Assembly: GCA_038214135.1 (NCBI GenBank)
Contig: JBBQSD010000094.1
Location: 1 to 24,884 of the forward strand
Length of the DNA stretch: 24,884 bases
Source of the DNA: JANLSE01 sp038214135
Lineage (GTDB): Bacteria > Chloroflexota > Chloroflexia > Chloroflexales > Roseiflexaceae
Direction: 5' to 3'
The stretch's first letter is position 1, and each line of letters opens with the position of its first letter. Made by a program: the position numbers and the translations under genes. Positions 1 through 7,949 of this stretch are shown here, piece after piece. Under the pieces are notes generated by a model, which saw only the letters and a program-made list of their open reading frames with translations, was not told the origin of the DNA and made no database searches.

Positions 1-2630
1 GCCGTCGCACGTAGGGTGGCGGTTGGCGCACCGGCTACCACCGTCGCGGGGATGCTGGTTAGCGATGGCACCAGTGTCGGGCTTGGCAAACCAGCTGCTG
101 CTGCGGTCTGCTGCGCCGCTACCTGCGTTTGATCCTGGGCAACCTGCTGTGTCTGCTGCACTTGCTGATCTGCGGCCTGCTGGGTCTGCTGTTCTAGAGC
201 CAGAGCAGCATCGCGCTGCTGGCCAAGTACGGCCTGGGTTTGTTGGGCCAGCACCGCCTGCGTCGCCTCAGCGGCGGCACGCTGATCTAGGGGAAGTTTC
301 GCAATCGCCGTTGAGGTCTGGTTGAGTACCTGCCCAACGGCAGTTTCCGTCGCATTCCGCTCACTTGCTGCGGCCTGCGCCGTCTGCGCCACTATCGTGC
401 GTAAATCTGTGCCGGAGCCAACGACCACAGCAGCTCGTTGCGGATTCAACAGCGAGGTAGCAGCTAATCCCAGCCCAACCAGCAATACCACGGCGGCCAT
501 TGGGATGGCCCATCCTGGCAGGCGCGCCAAGCGCACAAACTGTGCAACCCCGACAAACGTTGCGTTGCCCTCACTTGGCTGGGCCAGCACCTCAAAACGC
601 CCGGCACGGCTCTTGCCAACCAGTGGCGCATCGCCCTCAATAAACAATGTGGCGTTTTCACTCGCCCCAGGTGCAACGGCAAGCTGTTCGGGTTCGAAGC
701 GATAGCGCAATCCATCATCATCGCGGCCACTCAAGCGGAAGCGTGTCGACGTATTGCCCTCATTGCGCACAGCAACGCGATACTGCCCGCGCCCACGGCC
801 TTCTACCCGCGCTGGCGTGATCACCACCCCGGCCCGCACAAATGGCCGCACCGTCCAGCGACCCAACACCTTGCCGCCCTGCTCCGGGTTCGTTCGCGAA
901 CGCGCCCGCACCTCAACCGAATAATCGCCAGCGGCCACATCCGTCGTCTCTGGTACCGTCACCCGTAGCGATACGACCACCTGGCCCCATGGACCGATCT
1001 GCTGAGTTGGTGGAAGCTGAACCCATTCTCGCGGGACATTGCCAACGCTCAGCATCAGTTGATCAGCCGCATTACCCATATTCGCCAGCGTGACCTCAAT
1101 CGTCTCGGTCTTGCCCGGCGTCAACGTCAGCGCCTCCGGCTCGACGACCACCCCGATCTGGCCAGTGGTCACAAACGAGGACGAAAAGTTCAGCCCGCTC
1201 ATTGAAACACTGGCATGCACGCCACTCGGCAGAATATTGTTGGTTGCGACGGGCAGTGGCGGCGCACCACGCGCTGGAGTCGGACGTGCGGACGTTCGTT
1301 CGCCAACGGCTCGTTCGCGCCCGGTTGGTGCATCCAGCCGCAACCAGTACGGCCCAACCCGCACCATTGTGCCCCAAGGCCAATCGACCGATGTTTGCGC
1401 TTCCAGGCGCATTCCATCGAGCTCGGTGCCACTGCGCGAACCCAGATCGGTGGCCTGTACACGAGTGCCATCCCAAGTAATCTGCACATGATGACGTGAA
1501 ACGCTACTGACATCCAGTTGCAGATCATTAGCACTCAGCCGCCCAATGCTGATGCCGCCTGGACGCACTGCCACCACCTGCAACAGCGTGCCGCTCTCAT
1601 TTAACACCTGAATGCGCGGCAAGGTCGTCTCGCCAACCAGGGTGCGGTTCTCGGGTGCTGAGCCCCTGCTCGTGCCGCCAACAACCGTGCCAAATGACGT
1701 TGCCGTTCCCGTTCCGAACAAGGCTACGCTGGCCGCTTCCAGTTCGGGTGCCACCAGGCCGCTGACATCGCGCAGCGCCGCTGCCAGATCGGCCGCATTG
1801 ACAAAGCGTTCATCTGGCAGTTTCGCCAAACAGCGCAGCACCAAGCCCTCGAGTGCTGCCGGGGTGTCCGGGCGGATGGTACGCAGCGGTGGTGGTGGCA
1901 CAAAGGTATGCTTGAACACCGCCTCGGTAATGGTCTTGATTTCAAACGGCAACTGGCCAGTCACCAGTTCATACAGAATGATCCCCAGCGCATAGATATC
2001 GGCGCGCCCATCGAGATCCTTGCCAGATGCTTGTTCGGGAGCCATATAGGCCAGCGTACCCATGGCCATGCCCGCCTGCGTCGCCACACTCCCACCGGGA
2101 TCAGCAACGCGAGCCAACCCGAAATCGCCCACCTTCAATATGACACCGCCCGCCGGAGTCCGTTGTAAAAGAAGGTTTTCGGGCTTGATATCACGATGCA
2201 CCATACCCAGCGCATGGGCGTAGGCGAGGGCATCCGCCGCCTGACGGATCAGATCGAGGCCGCGACCCACCGACCACTGCGGGTCTTTGGCGGTGCCCTG
2301 GCTGAGCAGTTCGCGGAAGGTGCCACCAGTGATCAATTCCATCACCAAATAGGCATAGCCGCCCACCTCATCGAAATCAAAGATCTCGACAATGTGCGGA
2401 TGGCGCAGCGCAGCAGCAGCTCGCGCCTCACGCCGGAAGCGTGCCTGGAAGGAGGGATCCTGGGCCATATGGCTGTGCATCAGCTTGAGCGCCACCTGCC
2501 GATCCAACAGGATGTGCCGCGCCCGAAACACCTGGCCCATGCCACCCATGCCCAGCACCGCCTCGATCTGATAATTGCCTATCGTCTCGCCCAGGAGCGA
2601 TGGCAGCGGTCGTGCATCAGAATCACTCAT
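1..2630 (-). CDS. Transmembrane Ser/Thr protein kinase with FHA domain, copy 2 (3' end beyond window)
   Basis: The frame is open from ATG at 2630 to the left edge (876 codons), so the C-terminus is missing. The N-terminus is a Hanks-type kinase: glycine loop GMGGMG (about 27-32), VALK lysine K49, HRDIKPEN catalytic loop, DFG, and MAPEQ. A Pro-rich linker leads to an FHA domain (GRLSAND, SVSRHH, LGSRSGTELDG), then two Ig-like beta-sandwich domains (rich in N-P-E-Q-G-G and V-E-P-E-A-L motifs), one membrane helix near residue 705-725, and a Gln/Ala/Thr-rich probable coiled coil that enters a Pro/Thr stalk at the edge. It is closely related to the neighbouring kinase at 2872-6084 throughout, so the pair is a tandem duplication. 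It probably phosphorylates Ser/Thr on cytoplasmic partners in response to an outside signal; the substrate is unknown. GGTGG lies upstream of the start, and the gene has its own promoter at 2682-2710. Confidence 0.9.
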   Translation of the reverse strand, partial: MSDSDARPLPSLLGETIGNYQIEAVLGMGGMGQVFRARHILLDRQVALKLMHSHMAQDPSFQARFRREARAAAALRHPHIVEIFDFDEVGGYAYLVMELITGGTFRELLSQGTAKDPQWSVGRGLDLIRQAADALAYAHALGMVHRDIKPENLLLQRTPAGGVILKVGDFGLARVADPGGSVATQAGMAMGTLAYMAPEQASGKDLDGRADIYALGIILYELVTGQLPFEIKTITEAVFKHTFVPPPPLRTIRPDTPAALEGLVLRCLAKLPDERFVNAADLAAALRDVSGLVAPELEAASVALFGTGTATSFGTVVGGTSRGSAPENRTLVGETTLPRIQVLNESGTLLQVVAVRPGGISIGRLSANDLQLDVSSVSRHHVQITWDGTRVQATDLGSRSGTELDGMRLEAQTSVDWPWGTMVRVGPYWLRLDAPTGRERAVGERTSARPTPARGAPPLPVATNNILPSGVHASVSMSGLNFSSSFVTTGQIGVVVEPEALTLTPGKTETIEVTLANMGNAADQLMLSVGNVPREWVQLPPTQQIGPWGQVVVSLRVTVPETTDVAAGDYSVEVRARSRTNPEQGGKVLGRWTVRPFVRAGVVITPARVEGRGRGQYRVAVRNEGNTSTRFRLSGRDDDGLRYRFEPEQLAVAPGASENATLFIEGDAPLVGKSRAGRFEVLAQPSEGNATFVGVAQFVRLARLPGWAIPMAAVVLLVGLGLAATSLLNPQRAAVVVGSGTDLRTIVAQTAQAAASERNATETAVGQVLNQTSTAIAKLPLDQRAAAEATQAVLAQQTQAVLGQQRDAALALEQQTQQAADQQVQQTQQVAQDQTQVAAQQTAAAAGLPSPTLVPSLTSIPATVVAGAPTATLRAT

Positions 2631-2681
2631 AGAAGCACCACCCAACGTGACAACATCTGTTATAGAAACTGGATGCCGACA

Positions 2682-2710
2682 ATTATAGCACAGCCGTAGA
2701 GGACTGCCTA
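2682..2710 (-). promoter_or_regulatory. Sigma70-type promoter with extended -10 for kinase copy 2
   Basis: On the minus strand TAGGCA (4 of 6 matches to the -35 consensus), a 17-nt spacer and a perfect TATAAT are present. TGC directly before TATAAT gives an extended -10. Transcription would start near 2675, leaving a leader of about 45 nt to the ATG at 2630. This implies that kinase 2 can be expressed independently of kinase 1. The call is based on pattern only. Confidence 0.6.
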
Positions 2711-2731
2711 GTCTGTTGGGAAGCGACTCAT

Positions 2732-2853
2732 AGCTTTCAGCTCTCAGCTCTCAGGAGTTCCGCAGCCATGCTGCCGACGCGCAAGCATGGCTTGCGCACT
2801 CCACGTCGGTGGCAGATGCGTAGCTGAAAGCTGGAAGCTAATGGCTGATGGCT
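2732..2853. repeat. Composite intergenic repeat of AGCTGAAAGCT / ATCAGCCAT type
   Basis: This fills most of the gap between the two kinase genes. The left edge holds AGCTTTCAGCTCTCAGCTC (2732-2750). The right edge holds AGCTGAAAGCTGGAAGCT followed by AATGGCTGATGGCT, so the outer parts are inverted with respect to each other. The same vocabulary recurs at 6103-6178. Such short tandem or inverted low-complexity repeats are common between genes of filamentous bacteria. No coding capacity is seen. Confidence 0.6.
2771..2815. repeat. Strong intergenic stem-loop
   Basis: The inner perfect stem GCGCAAGC / GCTTGCGC (2779-2786 and 2790-2797) closes a 3-nt loop. It is flanked by outer arms CTGCCGACG and CGTCGGTGGCAG, which pair apart from a small bulge. 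No T-run follows on either strand, so it resembles a repeat palindrome or mRNA-stabilising element more than a classical intrinsic terminator. It sits between the kinase 1 stop and the kinase 2 promoter. Confidence 0.55.
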
Positions 2854-2871
2854 CGCTCCCGATGGCTTTGC

Positions 2872-5800
2872 CTACGGAACATTGTTCAACGTAAATGTTG
2901 CCAGCGTTTGGGTTGTGAATACCCGCACCTCATAGCTACCGATAAAGGTGTTGGCCGTCAGTGGCTGCGCGATTGCGATTCCGGCGGAATCCGTGGTCAC
3001 GAAGATTTGTGGGTTACCACCCGGAAATCTTGCCTCAGCGCTTCCGAATGCAACAACCGTAAAGCCGAGGGAGTATCCCGCAACGGGGGATCCAAACGCA
3101 TCCTGCGCCCGCACCTGCAGTGGCACCGGAAATGTTGTGTTGATGCTGGTACTCTGATTATTGCCAGCCAGGATCGTAATAGTGCTTGGCGGCCCAGGCG
3201 TCGGTACAAGTGTTGGTGTTGCCGATGGAGCCAATGTTGCTGTCACAACCCTTGTTGCTGTCAAACTTGGTATTAGTGTGGCGGTCGGTGGGTTCGTGGC
3301 GGTCGGTGGTGGCGTGAGCGTGGCAGTCGGCGGGTTCGTGGCAGTCGCTGGGATAGCCGTCGCTGGAACAGCGGTTGGCGGTGTTGTATTGGTTGGCAGT
3401 GCAGTATTGGTTGGCGCATTGAGCGGCACTGATGTGCTTGTTGGCAACAGTACAATCGTGGGCGACGCCTTGATTGTCGCGGTTGCAGCAACGGTGAGCG
3501 TCGGAGAGCCCGCTGCTGCCGCTGTTGGCGGCGGCGTCACAGGTACCGTTACTATGGATGTGCCTACACCAGGTGTCCCTGCGCCAGGTGTTGTCTGAGC
3601 ATCTGGAAGTGCTGTTCCAGCTGTTTGTGTTTGTGCCACCGCCAGAACAAGCTCTGTCGATTGCGCCACAGCCAGGGCTGCCTGCGTTGCCTGGGATGCG
3701 TTCAGAGCTGATTGGGTTGCCTGGGCTGCCGCCGCCAGAATCGCCTGCGCCGTCCCACGGGTCGCAATTGGCAATGCAGCTATCGCTGTGGATGTTTGAT
3801 TCAGCTCAGCGGCAATTGCCGTTGCTGTTGTGTTTGCGAGCGCCTGATTTGCTACAGCCTGAGCCGTGATTGTTGCACGCAGATCGGTTCCTACACCAGC
3901 TTGTTGGCCACCCGTACCCACCTGTAATGCCAACACACCAACCAGTACAATAAGCATAAGCGCAGCAGCAGCAATCGCCCAACTCGGCAGGCGTGCCAGC
4001 CGTACAAACTGGCCAGCGCCCTCAACCTGCGTTCCAGCTGAACTTCCCTCAGCCTGGGCTTGCACCGCAAACCGGCTGGCCTGTGGGCGGCCAACGAGTG
4101 GCGATGGTCCCTCAACCAGCAGGGTTATGCTCTCGCTCGCGCCGGGATCAATCGTAAGTTGTTCTGGCTCGAAGCTGAAGCGCAGCAGGCTTTCATCATC
4201 GTGGGCACTCAAGCGGAAGCGCGCCGCCGCATTCCCAGCATTCTGGATTGTCACGCGGAAGCGGCCACGGCCGCGCCCCTCGACCCGTGCTGGTGCAATG
4301 GTCAATTCGCTCCGCACAAACGGGCGCACCGTCCAACGCGCCAGTACTTTGCCACCCTGCTCCGGGTTCGTCCGCGAGCGCGCCCGTACTTCAACCGGGT
4401 ACTCACCAGCGGCAACATCTGCCGCTTCGGGCACCGTGATCATCAACCGCACCTGCGATTGGCCCCAGGCCGCGATCTGTTGGGTTGGTGGCAGTTGCAG
4501 CCACGATTCCGGCACGCCAGCAACACTCAGCGCCAGATGATCGGCCGCATTCGACATATTCGCCAGTGTGACATCAAGCGGCGTGGTGCGTCCCGGCGTC
4601 AAGGTCAGTGCTTCCGGTTCGACAACCAACCCAACTTCACCGGTGGTCACAAATGAGCGCGAAAAACTGATCGCACCGCTTAACGCCCCGCTCGCCCCAG
4701 ATGGCAGCACTGGCGGCGCACCCTGGGCTGCCACTGGGCGGGATTCTGGCCCACTGGCCTGGTTGCTGCGGCCGGTTGGCGCATCCAGCCGCAGCCAGTA
4801 CGAACCGAGATGCAACATCGTGCCCCACGGCCATTCCTGTGGAACTTGTGGGGTGAGCCGCGCACCATTCAATTCGGCTCCACCCCGAGAACCAAGATCG
4901 GTGGCCTGTACCCGCGTGCCATCCCAGGTGATCTGCAGATGATGGCGCGAGACCGTTGGCGCATCGAGTTGGACATCATTGGCCGCGACTCGCCCAACAC
5001 TCATGCCACCAGGCCGCACCGCAACGACCTGCAGCAGCGTACCACTTTCATCAAGCACCTGAATCCGGGGCAGGCTCGTCTCACCAATCAGGCTACGCGC
5101 CTCGGGTGCTGGCCCGACACCACCACTGCGTACCTGCGTGCCAACCTGCGTGCCAAGTGATGGCGCAACGATCAGGCTGGCGGCGGCCATATCGGGCAGC
5201 ACCGCGCCGAGTACCTCGCGCAAGGCCGCCGAGAGATCGGCAGCACTGGCAAAACGCTCATCCGGCGATTTGGCCAGGCAGCGCAGGATCAGCCCCTCCA
5301 CCGATTCCGGCAGTTCCGGACGCTTGGAACGTGGCGGTGGTGGTGGCGTAAAGGTATGCTTAAAAACGGCTTCGGTGATCGTCTTGATCTGAAAGGGCAA
5401 CTCTCCCGTCGCCAGTTCATACAGGATCACCCCCAGCGCATAGATGTCGGTTCGGCCATCAAGCTCCTTGCCACCCGCCTGTTCCGGTGCCATATAGGCC
5501 AGCGTGCCCATCGCCATCCCGGCTTGGGTGGCAATACTTGCATCAACTTCCGTCACCCGCGCCAGCCCAAAATCGCCAACCTTGACCACCAGTGGCGCAC
5601 CCGGCGAACTGGATTGCAGCAACAGATTCTCGGGCTTGATATCACGATGCACCATCCCCAGTGCATGGGCATAGGCCAGCGCATCGGCGGCCTGGCGAAT
5701 GAGATCAAGCCCACGGGCCAGCGACCAGTTCGGATCACGGGCAACCCCATCGCGCAGCAGTTCGCGCATGGTGCCCCCGGTGATCAGCTCCATCACCAGA

Positions 5801-6084
5801 TAGGCATAGCCATCGGCCTCATCGAAATCGAACACTTCCACGATATGCGGATGGCGCAGCGCCGCCACCGCCCGTGCCTCACGCCGAAAGCGCGCCTGGA
5901 AGGTGGGATCCTGGGCCATATGCACATGCATGAGCTTGAGCGCAGCAGGCCGATCCAGCAACACATGGCGGGCTTTAAACACCTGGCCCATGCCACCAGC
6001 CGCTAGCAGCGACTCAATTTCGTAGTTGCCAATCCGCCGGCCAATCATGCTGCCTGGCGCAGGCGTATTCGCTGGTTCACTCAT
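2872..6084 (-). CDS. Transmembrane Ser/Thr protein kinase with FHA and extracellular Ig-like domain, copy 1
   Basis: This 1070-residue receptor-like kinase has its Hanks-type catalytic domain at residues 20-290: glycine loop AAGGMG at 29-33 (first Gly replaced by Ala), K50, HRD 147-149, DFG 171-173, APE 199-201. An FHA domain follows at about 350-415 (GRVAAND, TVSRHH), then two Ig-like beta-sandwich domains (485-695), one membrane helix (701-721), an Ala/Gln-rich segment (735-850), a Thr/Pro stalk (855-970) and a C-terminal invasin-type (Big_1-like) domain. Expected topology is kinase and FHA inside, stalk and Ig domain outside. An ATG at 6108 is in frame, but it lies inside a repeat; GAGGA 8 nt before the ATG at 6084 favours the later start. 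It follows the methyltransferase and may share its promoter. It could phosphorylate CIS parts, such as the partner of the FHA wedge protein; that is inference. Confidence 0.93.
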   Translation of the reverse strand: MSEPANTPAPGSMIGRRIGNYEIESLLAAGGMGQVFKARHVLLDRPAALKLMHVHMAQDPTFQARFRREARAVAALRHPHIVEVFDFDEADGYAYLVMELITGGTMRELLRDGVARDPNWSLARGLDLIRQAADALAYAHALGMVHRDIKPENLLLQSSSPGAPLVVKVGDFGLARVTEVDASIATQAGMAMGTLAYMAPEQAGGKELDGRTDIYALGVILYELATGELPFQIKTITEAVFKHTFTPPPPPRSKRPELPESVEGLILRCLAKSPDERFASAADLSAALREVLGAVLPDMAAASLIVAPSLGTQVGTQVRSGGVGPAPEARSLIGETSLPRIQVLDESGTLLQVVAVRPGGMSVGRVAANDVQLDAPTVSRHHLQITWDGTRVQATDLGSRGGAELNGARLTPQVPQEWPWGTMLHLGSYWLRLDAPTGRSNQASGPESRPVAAQGAPPVLPSGASGALSGAISFSRSFVTTGEVGLVVEPEALTLTPGRTTPLDVTLANMSNAADHLALSVAGVPESWLQLPPTQQIAAWGQSQVRLMITVPEAADVAAGEYPVEVRARSRTNPEQGGKVLARWTVRPFVRSELTIAPARVEGRGRGRFRVTIQNAGNAAARFRLSAHDDESLLRFSFEPEQLTIDPGASESITLLVEGPSPLVGRPQASRFAVQAQAEGSSAGTQVEGAGQFVRLARLPSWAIAAAALMLIVLVGVLALQVGTGGQQAGVGTDLRATITAQAVANQALANTTATAIAAELNQTSTAIAALPIATRGTAQAILAAAAQATQSALNASQATQAALAVAQSTELVLAVAQTQTAGTALPDAQTTPGAGTPGVGTSIVTVPVTPPPTAAAAGSPTLTVAATATIKASPTIVLLPTSTSVPLNAPTNTALPTNTTPPTAVPATAIPATATNPPTATLTPPPTATNPPTATLIPSLTATRVVTATLAPSATPTLVPTPGPPSTITILAGNNQSTSINTTFPVPLQVRAQDAFGSPVAGYSLGFTVVAFGSAEARFPGGNPQIFVTTDSAGIAIAQPLTANTFIGSYEVRVFTTQTLATFTLNNVP
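3279..3351 (-). repeat. In-frame minisatellite encoding the Thr/Pro stalk of kinase 1
   Basis: On the plus strand there are imperfect tandem units of about 18 bases built on GTGGCGGTCGGTGG and GTGGCAGTCGG. On the coding strand they translate to repeated PPTAT(N/L) units. The tract forms part of the extracellular stalk and is the kind of sequence expected to vary in length between strains. Confidence 0.6.
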
Positions 6085-6102
6085 GACACATTCCTCGTAG
6101 AT

Positions 6103-6178
6103 AGCCATCGGCTGTCAGCCATCAGCCATCAGCTTTATCGTTAGCGACCTGAGAGCTGAAAGCTGAGAGCTGTAAGCT
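6103..6178. repeat. Low-complexity intergenic repeat (CAGCCAT / AGCTGAAAGCTGAGAGCT)
   Basis: This occupies the gap between the methyltransferase stop and the kinase 1 start. GCTGTCAGCCATCAGCCATC is followed by GAGAGCTGAAAGCTGAGAGC and related units. It shares its vocabulary with 2732-2853. No convincing promoter or terminator is seen inside, so kinase 1 is probably co-transcribed with the methyltransferase. Confidence 0.6.
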
Positions 6179-6183
6179 AAGAA

Positions 6184-7779
6184 TTAGCCAATCAATAGTC
6201 CGCTCCACAAGGCCCAGCGCAGGCTGCGCTCAACGGTTAGTTCGAGCGTACCAGAATCATCCTGATCGACGGGCACAGCTCCCGCTGCAATGAGCGCATC
6301 GGCGGCCTGAAGCAGCGCTGATCGATCATTCGTACCATCAAGTAGTTTAATCAATTGGCGCGTCAACAGATCAGGATCGGCATTCTCGTGGTAGAGCGTC
6401 GTCAGCGGGCCGGCTGTATCGGCCTGAATGCGAGCCAGCGGCCACGCAATTGGCCGTTCGCTGAGTTTCACAGCAACCAGTGGCGGGCTGGTATAGAAGT
6501 TGGCCAGTTGTTCGCTATAGCAAAACGCTGTCAGCAGATCGGTCGCCAATTGCATCGATAGTTCATCACGCGGCCCATGCGCGATACCAGCCTCAGCCAG
6601 CCGTGTGATCGCCAGATCAAGCAGTTCCTCAAATGGCACCGCCCGAGGCCAGGCATCAAGCAGCAACACCAAGGCAGCCTTACTAATTGGCGTATCAATC
6701 GCCAATGTGGCACCATCACTGCTGCGGTAGCGTGCCACACCACCAGGTTGTAGCACAAGCTCACGCCCCTCAAGTACAGCCCGCGATGTGATCGCCATGC
6801 TCGTCAGGTTCGTTGGGCGCAGCACACGTGTGATCGGCACATTATTATGGCACAGCATTGTCTGTCGGAAGGTTCGGCCGCGGAACAGATCCATATATTG
6901 CTCAACATCGATCCCAGTGGTTGCCATAGTACGAATATGATCAATAATCGGCTCGGGAATGCCGCGTGGCAGAACCATCGGGAAATTTGATTCAGCCAGA
7001 TATTGTAGGCCATGCTGCGCTGCATGAGCGGCAAACTCATGGAAATACATCGGCTGATTATGAACCTCCATGATATCGTGCAACAGGATCGGAATATCCG
7101 ATCCAGCGCGCACCGAATCCAACCGTTCCTTCAGGATCGTGGCCGAGAGTGGCAACACCGCACCGATAATATCGTCCGCACCCCGTTCGACGGCTAACAG
7201 ATTCAGGAGTTCGCGGGCATGGGCCAAGCGCTGCATTGGATCGGGGATATTGGCCGTCCGGTAGCGCAGCAGTGCCCGAATCGGCTCGAAGATATGCCAA
7301 CCAGGGTATGCGTTATAGCTCACATAAGCGATGCCATTCGGTGTGAGATTGCTGGCACAGACGCGCAATAGCGCATCGCGAACCACTGGTGGCACCCACG
7401 AATAAATGCCATGCGCCAGGATGTAATCGAACTGGCCAAGCTCAGGCCCAATATCAAGAATATCACCCTGCAGCAGAGTGATATTCTTGATCCCCAACTG
7501 TGCAATCAGTTCCTTGCCCATCTCGATCTGAACGGATGAGAGATCGATGCCAACAAATCGTGCATCTGGCAGCGTCAGCGCCATTGGAATAAGATTCCCA
7601 CCATCGGCGCAGCCCAGCTCTAGTACGCGGCATTTCGCAACTGGCACCACCGACACGCTCATCAGAGTCGCAATTGCCACCAGATGATCGGGATGGCTCT
7701 GGACATAGGCAAAGCCAGGGTATGGAACCTCATCATAACTGGTGCGCCCAGCTTGGTCGGGCCGGTCAGTCATTGGCAT
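6184..7779 (-). CDS. SAM-dependent methyltransferase with regulatory domain (protein-lysine methyltransferase-like)
   Basis: In this 531-residue protein the class I Rossmann methyltransferase core occupies about residues 15-190. SAM motif I is VLELGCADGGN (52-62), with the acidic motif GIDLS near 78-82 and QGDILD near 104-109. The N-terminal motif SYDEVPYPGFAYVQSHPDHL and the helical region after residue 200 match the methyltransferase plus MethyTransf_Reg architecture also found in protein-lysine methyltransferases of Rickettsia outer-membrane proteins. The C-terminal third (350-531) resembles the accessory domain of that group. The substrate cannot be read from sequence; a CIS or surface protein is a guess from context. 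It lies between the FHA wedge gene and the kinases behind its own promoter (7871-7899). The start is ATG 7779 after GAGAGAG; an ATG two codons later is possible. Confidence 0.85.
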   Translation of the reverse strand: MPMTDRPDQAGRTSYDEVPYPGFAYVQSHPDHLVAIATLMSVSVVPVAKCRVLELGCADGGNLIPMALTLPDARFVGIDLSSVQIEMGKELIAQLGIKNITLLQGDILDIGPELGQFDYILAHGIYSWVPPVVRDALLRVCASNLTPNGIAYVSYNAYPGWHIFEPIRALLRYRTANIPDPMQRLAHARELLNLLAVERGADDIIGAVLPLSATILKERLDSVRAGSDIPILLHDIMEVHNQPMYFHEFAAHAAQHGLQYLAESNFPMVLPRGIPEPIIDHIRTMATTGIDVEQYMDLFRGRTFRQTMLCHNNVPITRVLRPTNLTSMAITSRAVLEGRELVLQPGGVARYRSSDGATLAIDTPISKAALVLLLDAWPRAVPFEELLDLAITRLAEAGIAHGPRDELSMQLATDLLTAFCYSEQLANFYTSPPLVAVKLSERPIAWPLARIQADTAGPLTTLYHENADPDLLTRQLIKLLDGTNDRSALLQAADALIAAGAVPVDQDDSGTLELTVERSLRWALWSGLLIG

Positions 7780-7801
7780 CTATCTCTCTCATGAAGCGCC
7801 A

Positions 7802-7850
7802 AGACACCCCAACACCAACGATAGAGCATCGTCATCGTGTTGCGGTGTCT
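7802..7850 (-). promoter_or_regulatory. Leader hairpin upstream of the methyltransferase
   Basis: The arms AGACACCCCAACAC (7802-7815) and GTGTTGCGGTGTCT (7837-7850) pair over 13 of 14 positions around a 21-nt loop. The hairpin lies between the predicted promoter and the methyltransferase start, so it would form in the 5' leader RNA. It is not followed by a T-run. It could affect mRNA stability or translation, or bind a protein as DNA. Confidence 0.45.
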
Positions 7851-7870
7851 CAGTACAGTGCCGTACGGCT

Positions 7871-7899
7871 ATTACACAATGGCATTAAGGGACGATCAA
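7871..7899 (-). promoter_or_regulatory. Sigma70-type promoter for the methyltransferase-kinase module, with palindrome at +1
   Basis: On the minus strand TTGATC (4 of 6), a 17-nt spacer and TGTAAT (5 of 6) are present. The start point would be near 7864, inside the perfect palindrome GCCGTACGGC (7860-7869), which is a plausible operator position. The leader to the ATG at 7779 would be about 85 nt and contains the 7802-7850 hairpin. The call is based on pattern only. Confidence 0.55.
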
Positions 7900-7905
7900 C
7901 CCTAG

Positions 7906-7925
7906 CCGCAGGCTTCAGCCTGCGG
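7906..7925. repeat. REP-like perfect hairpin, copy A
   Basis: CCGCAGGCTTCAGCCTGCGG is a 9-bp perfect stem with a 2-nt centre. An identical copy occurs at 23555-23574. It lies just downstream of the FHA wedge gene stop, at the end of the structural operon, where it could act as a 3' stabiliser or weak terminator. No T-run follows. Confidence 0.7.
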
Positions 7926-7949
7926 GGCGTGGTTTAGTTTCCAGAGTGA

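Noticed and set aside
2771..2815. Intrinsic terminator between the kinases
   Set aside because: The stem is strong, but no T-run follows on either strand, so it is listed as a repeat stem-loop.
3279..3351. CRISPR-like repeats
   Set aside because: The repeats are in-frame, imperfect, tandem without spacers and lie inside a coding region; no CRISPR array or cas gene is visible in the window.
3161..3598. Plus-strand frame with Val/Gly repeats (VAVGG type)
   Set aside because: It is the antisense reading of the Thr/Pro stalk minisatellite of kinase 1; the repetition comes from the coding strand.
6085..6108. Upstream in-frame ATG for kinase 1
   Set aside because: It lies within an intergenic repeat and lacks a ribosome site, whereas GAGGA is well placed for the ATG at 6084.
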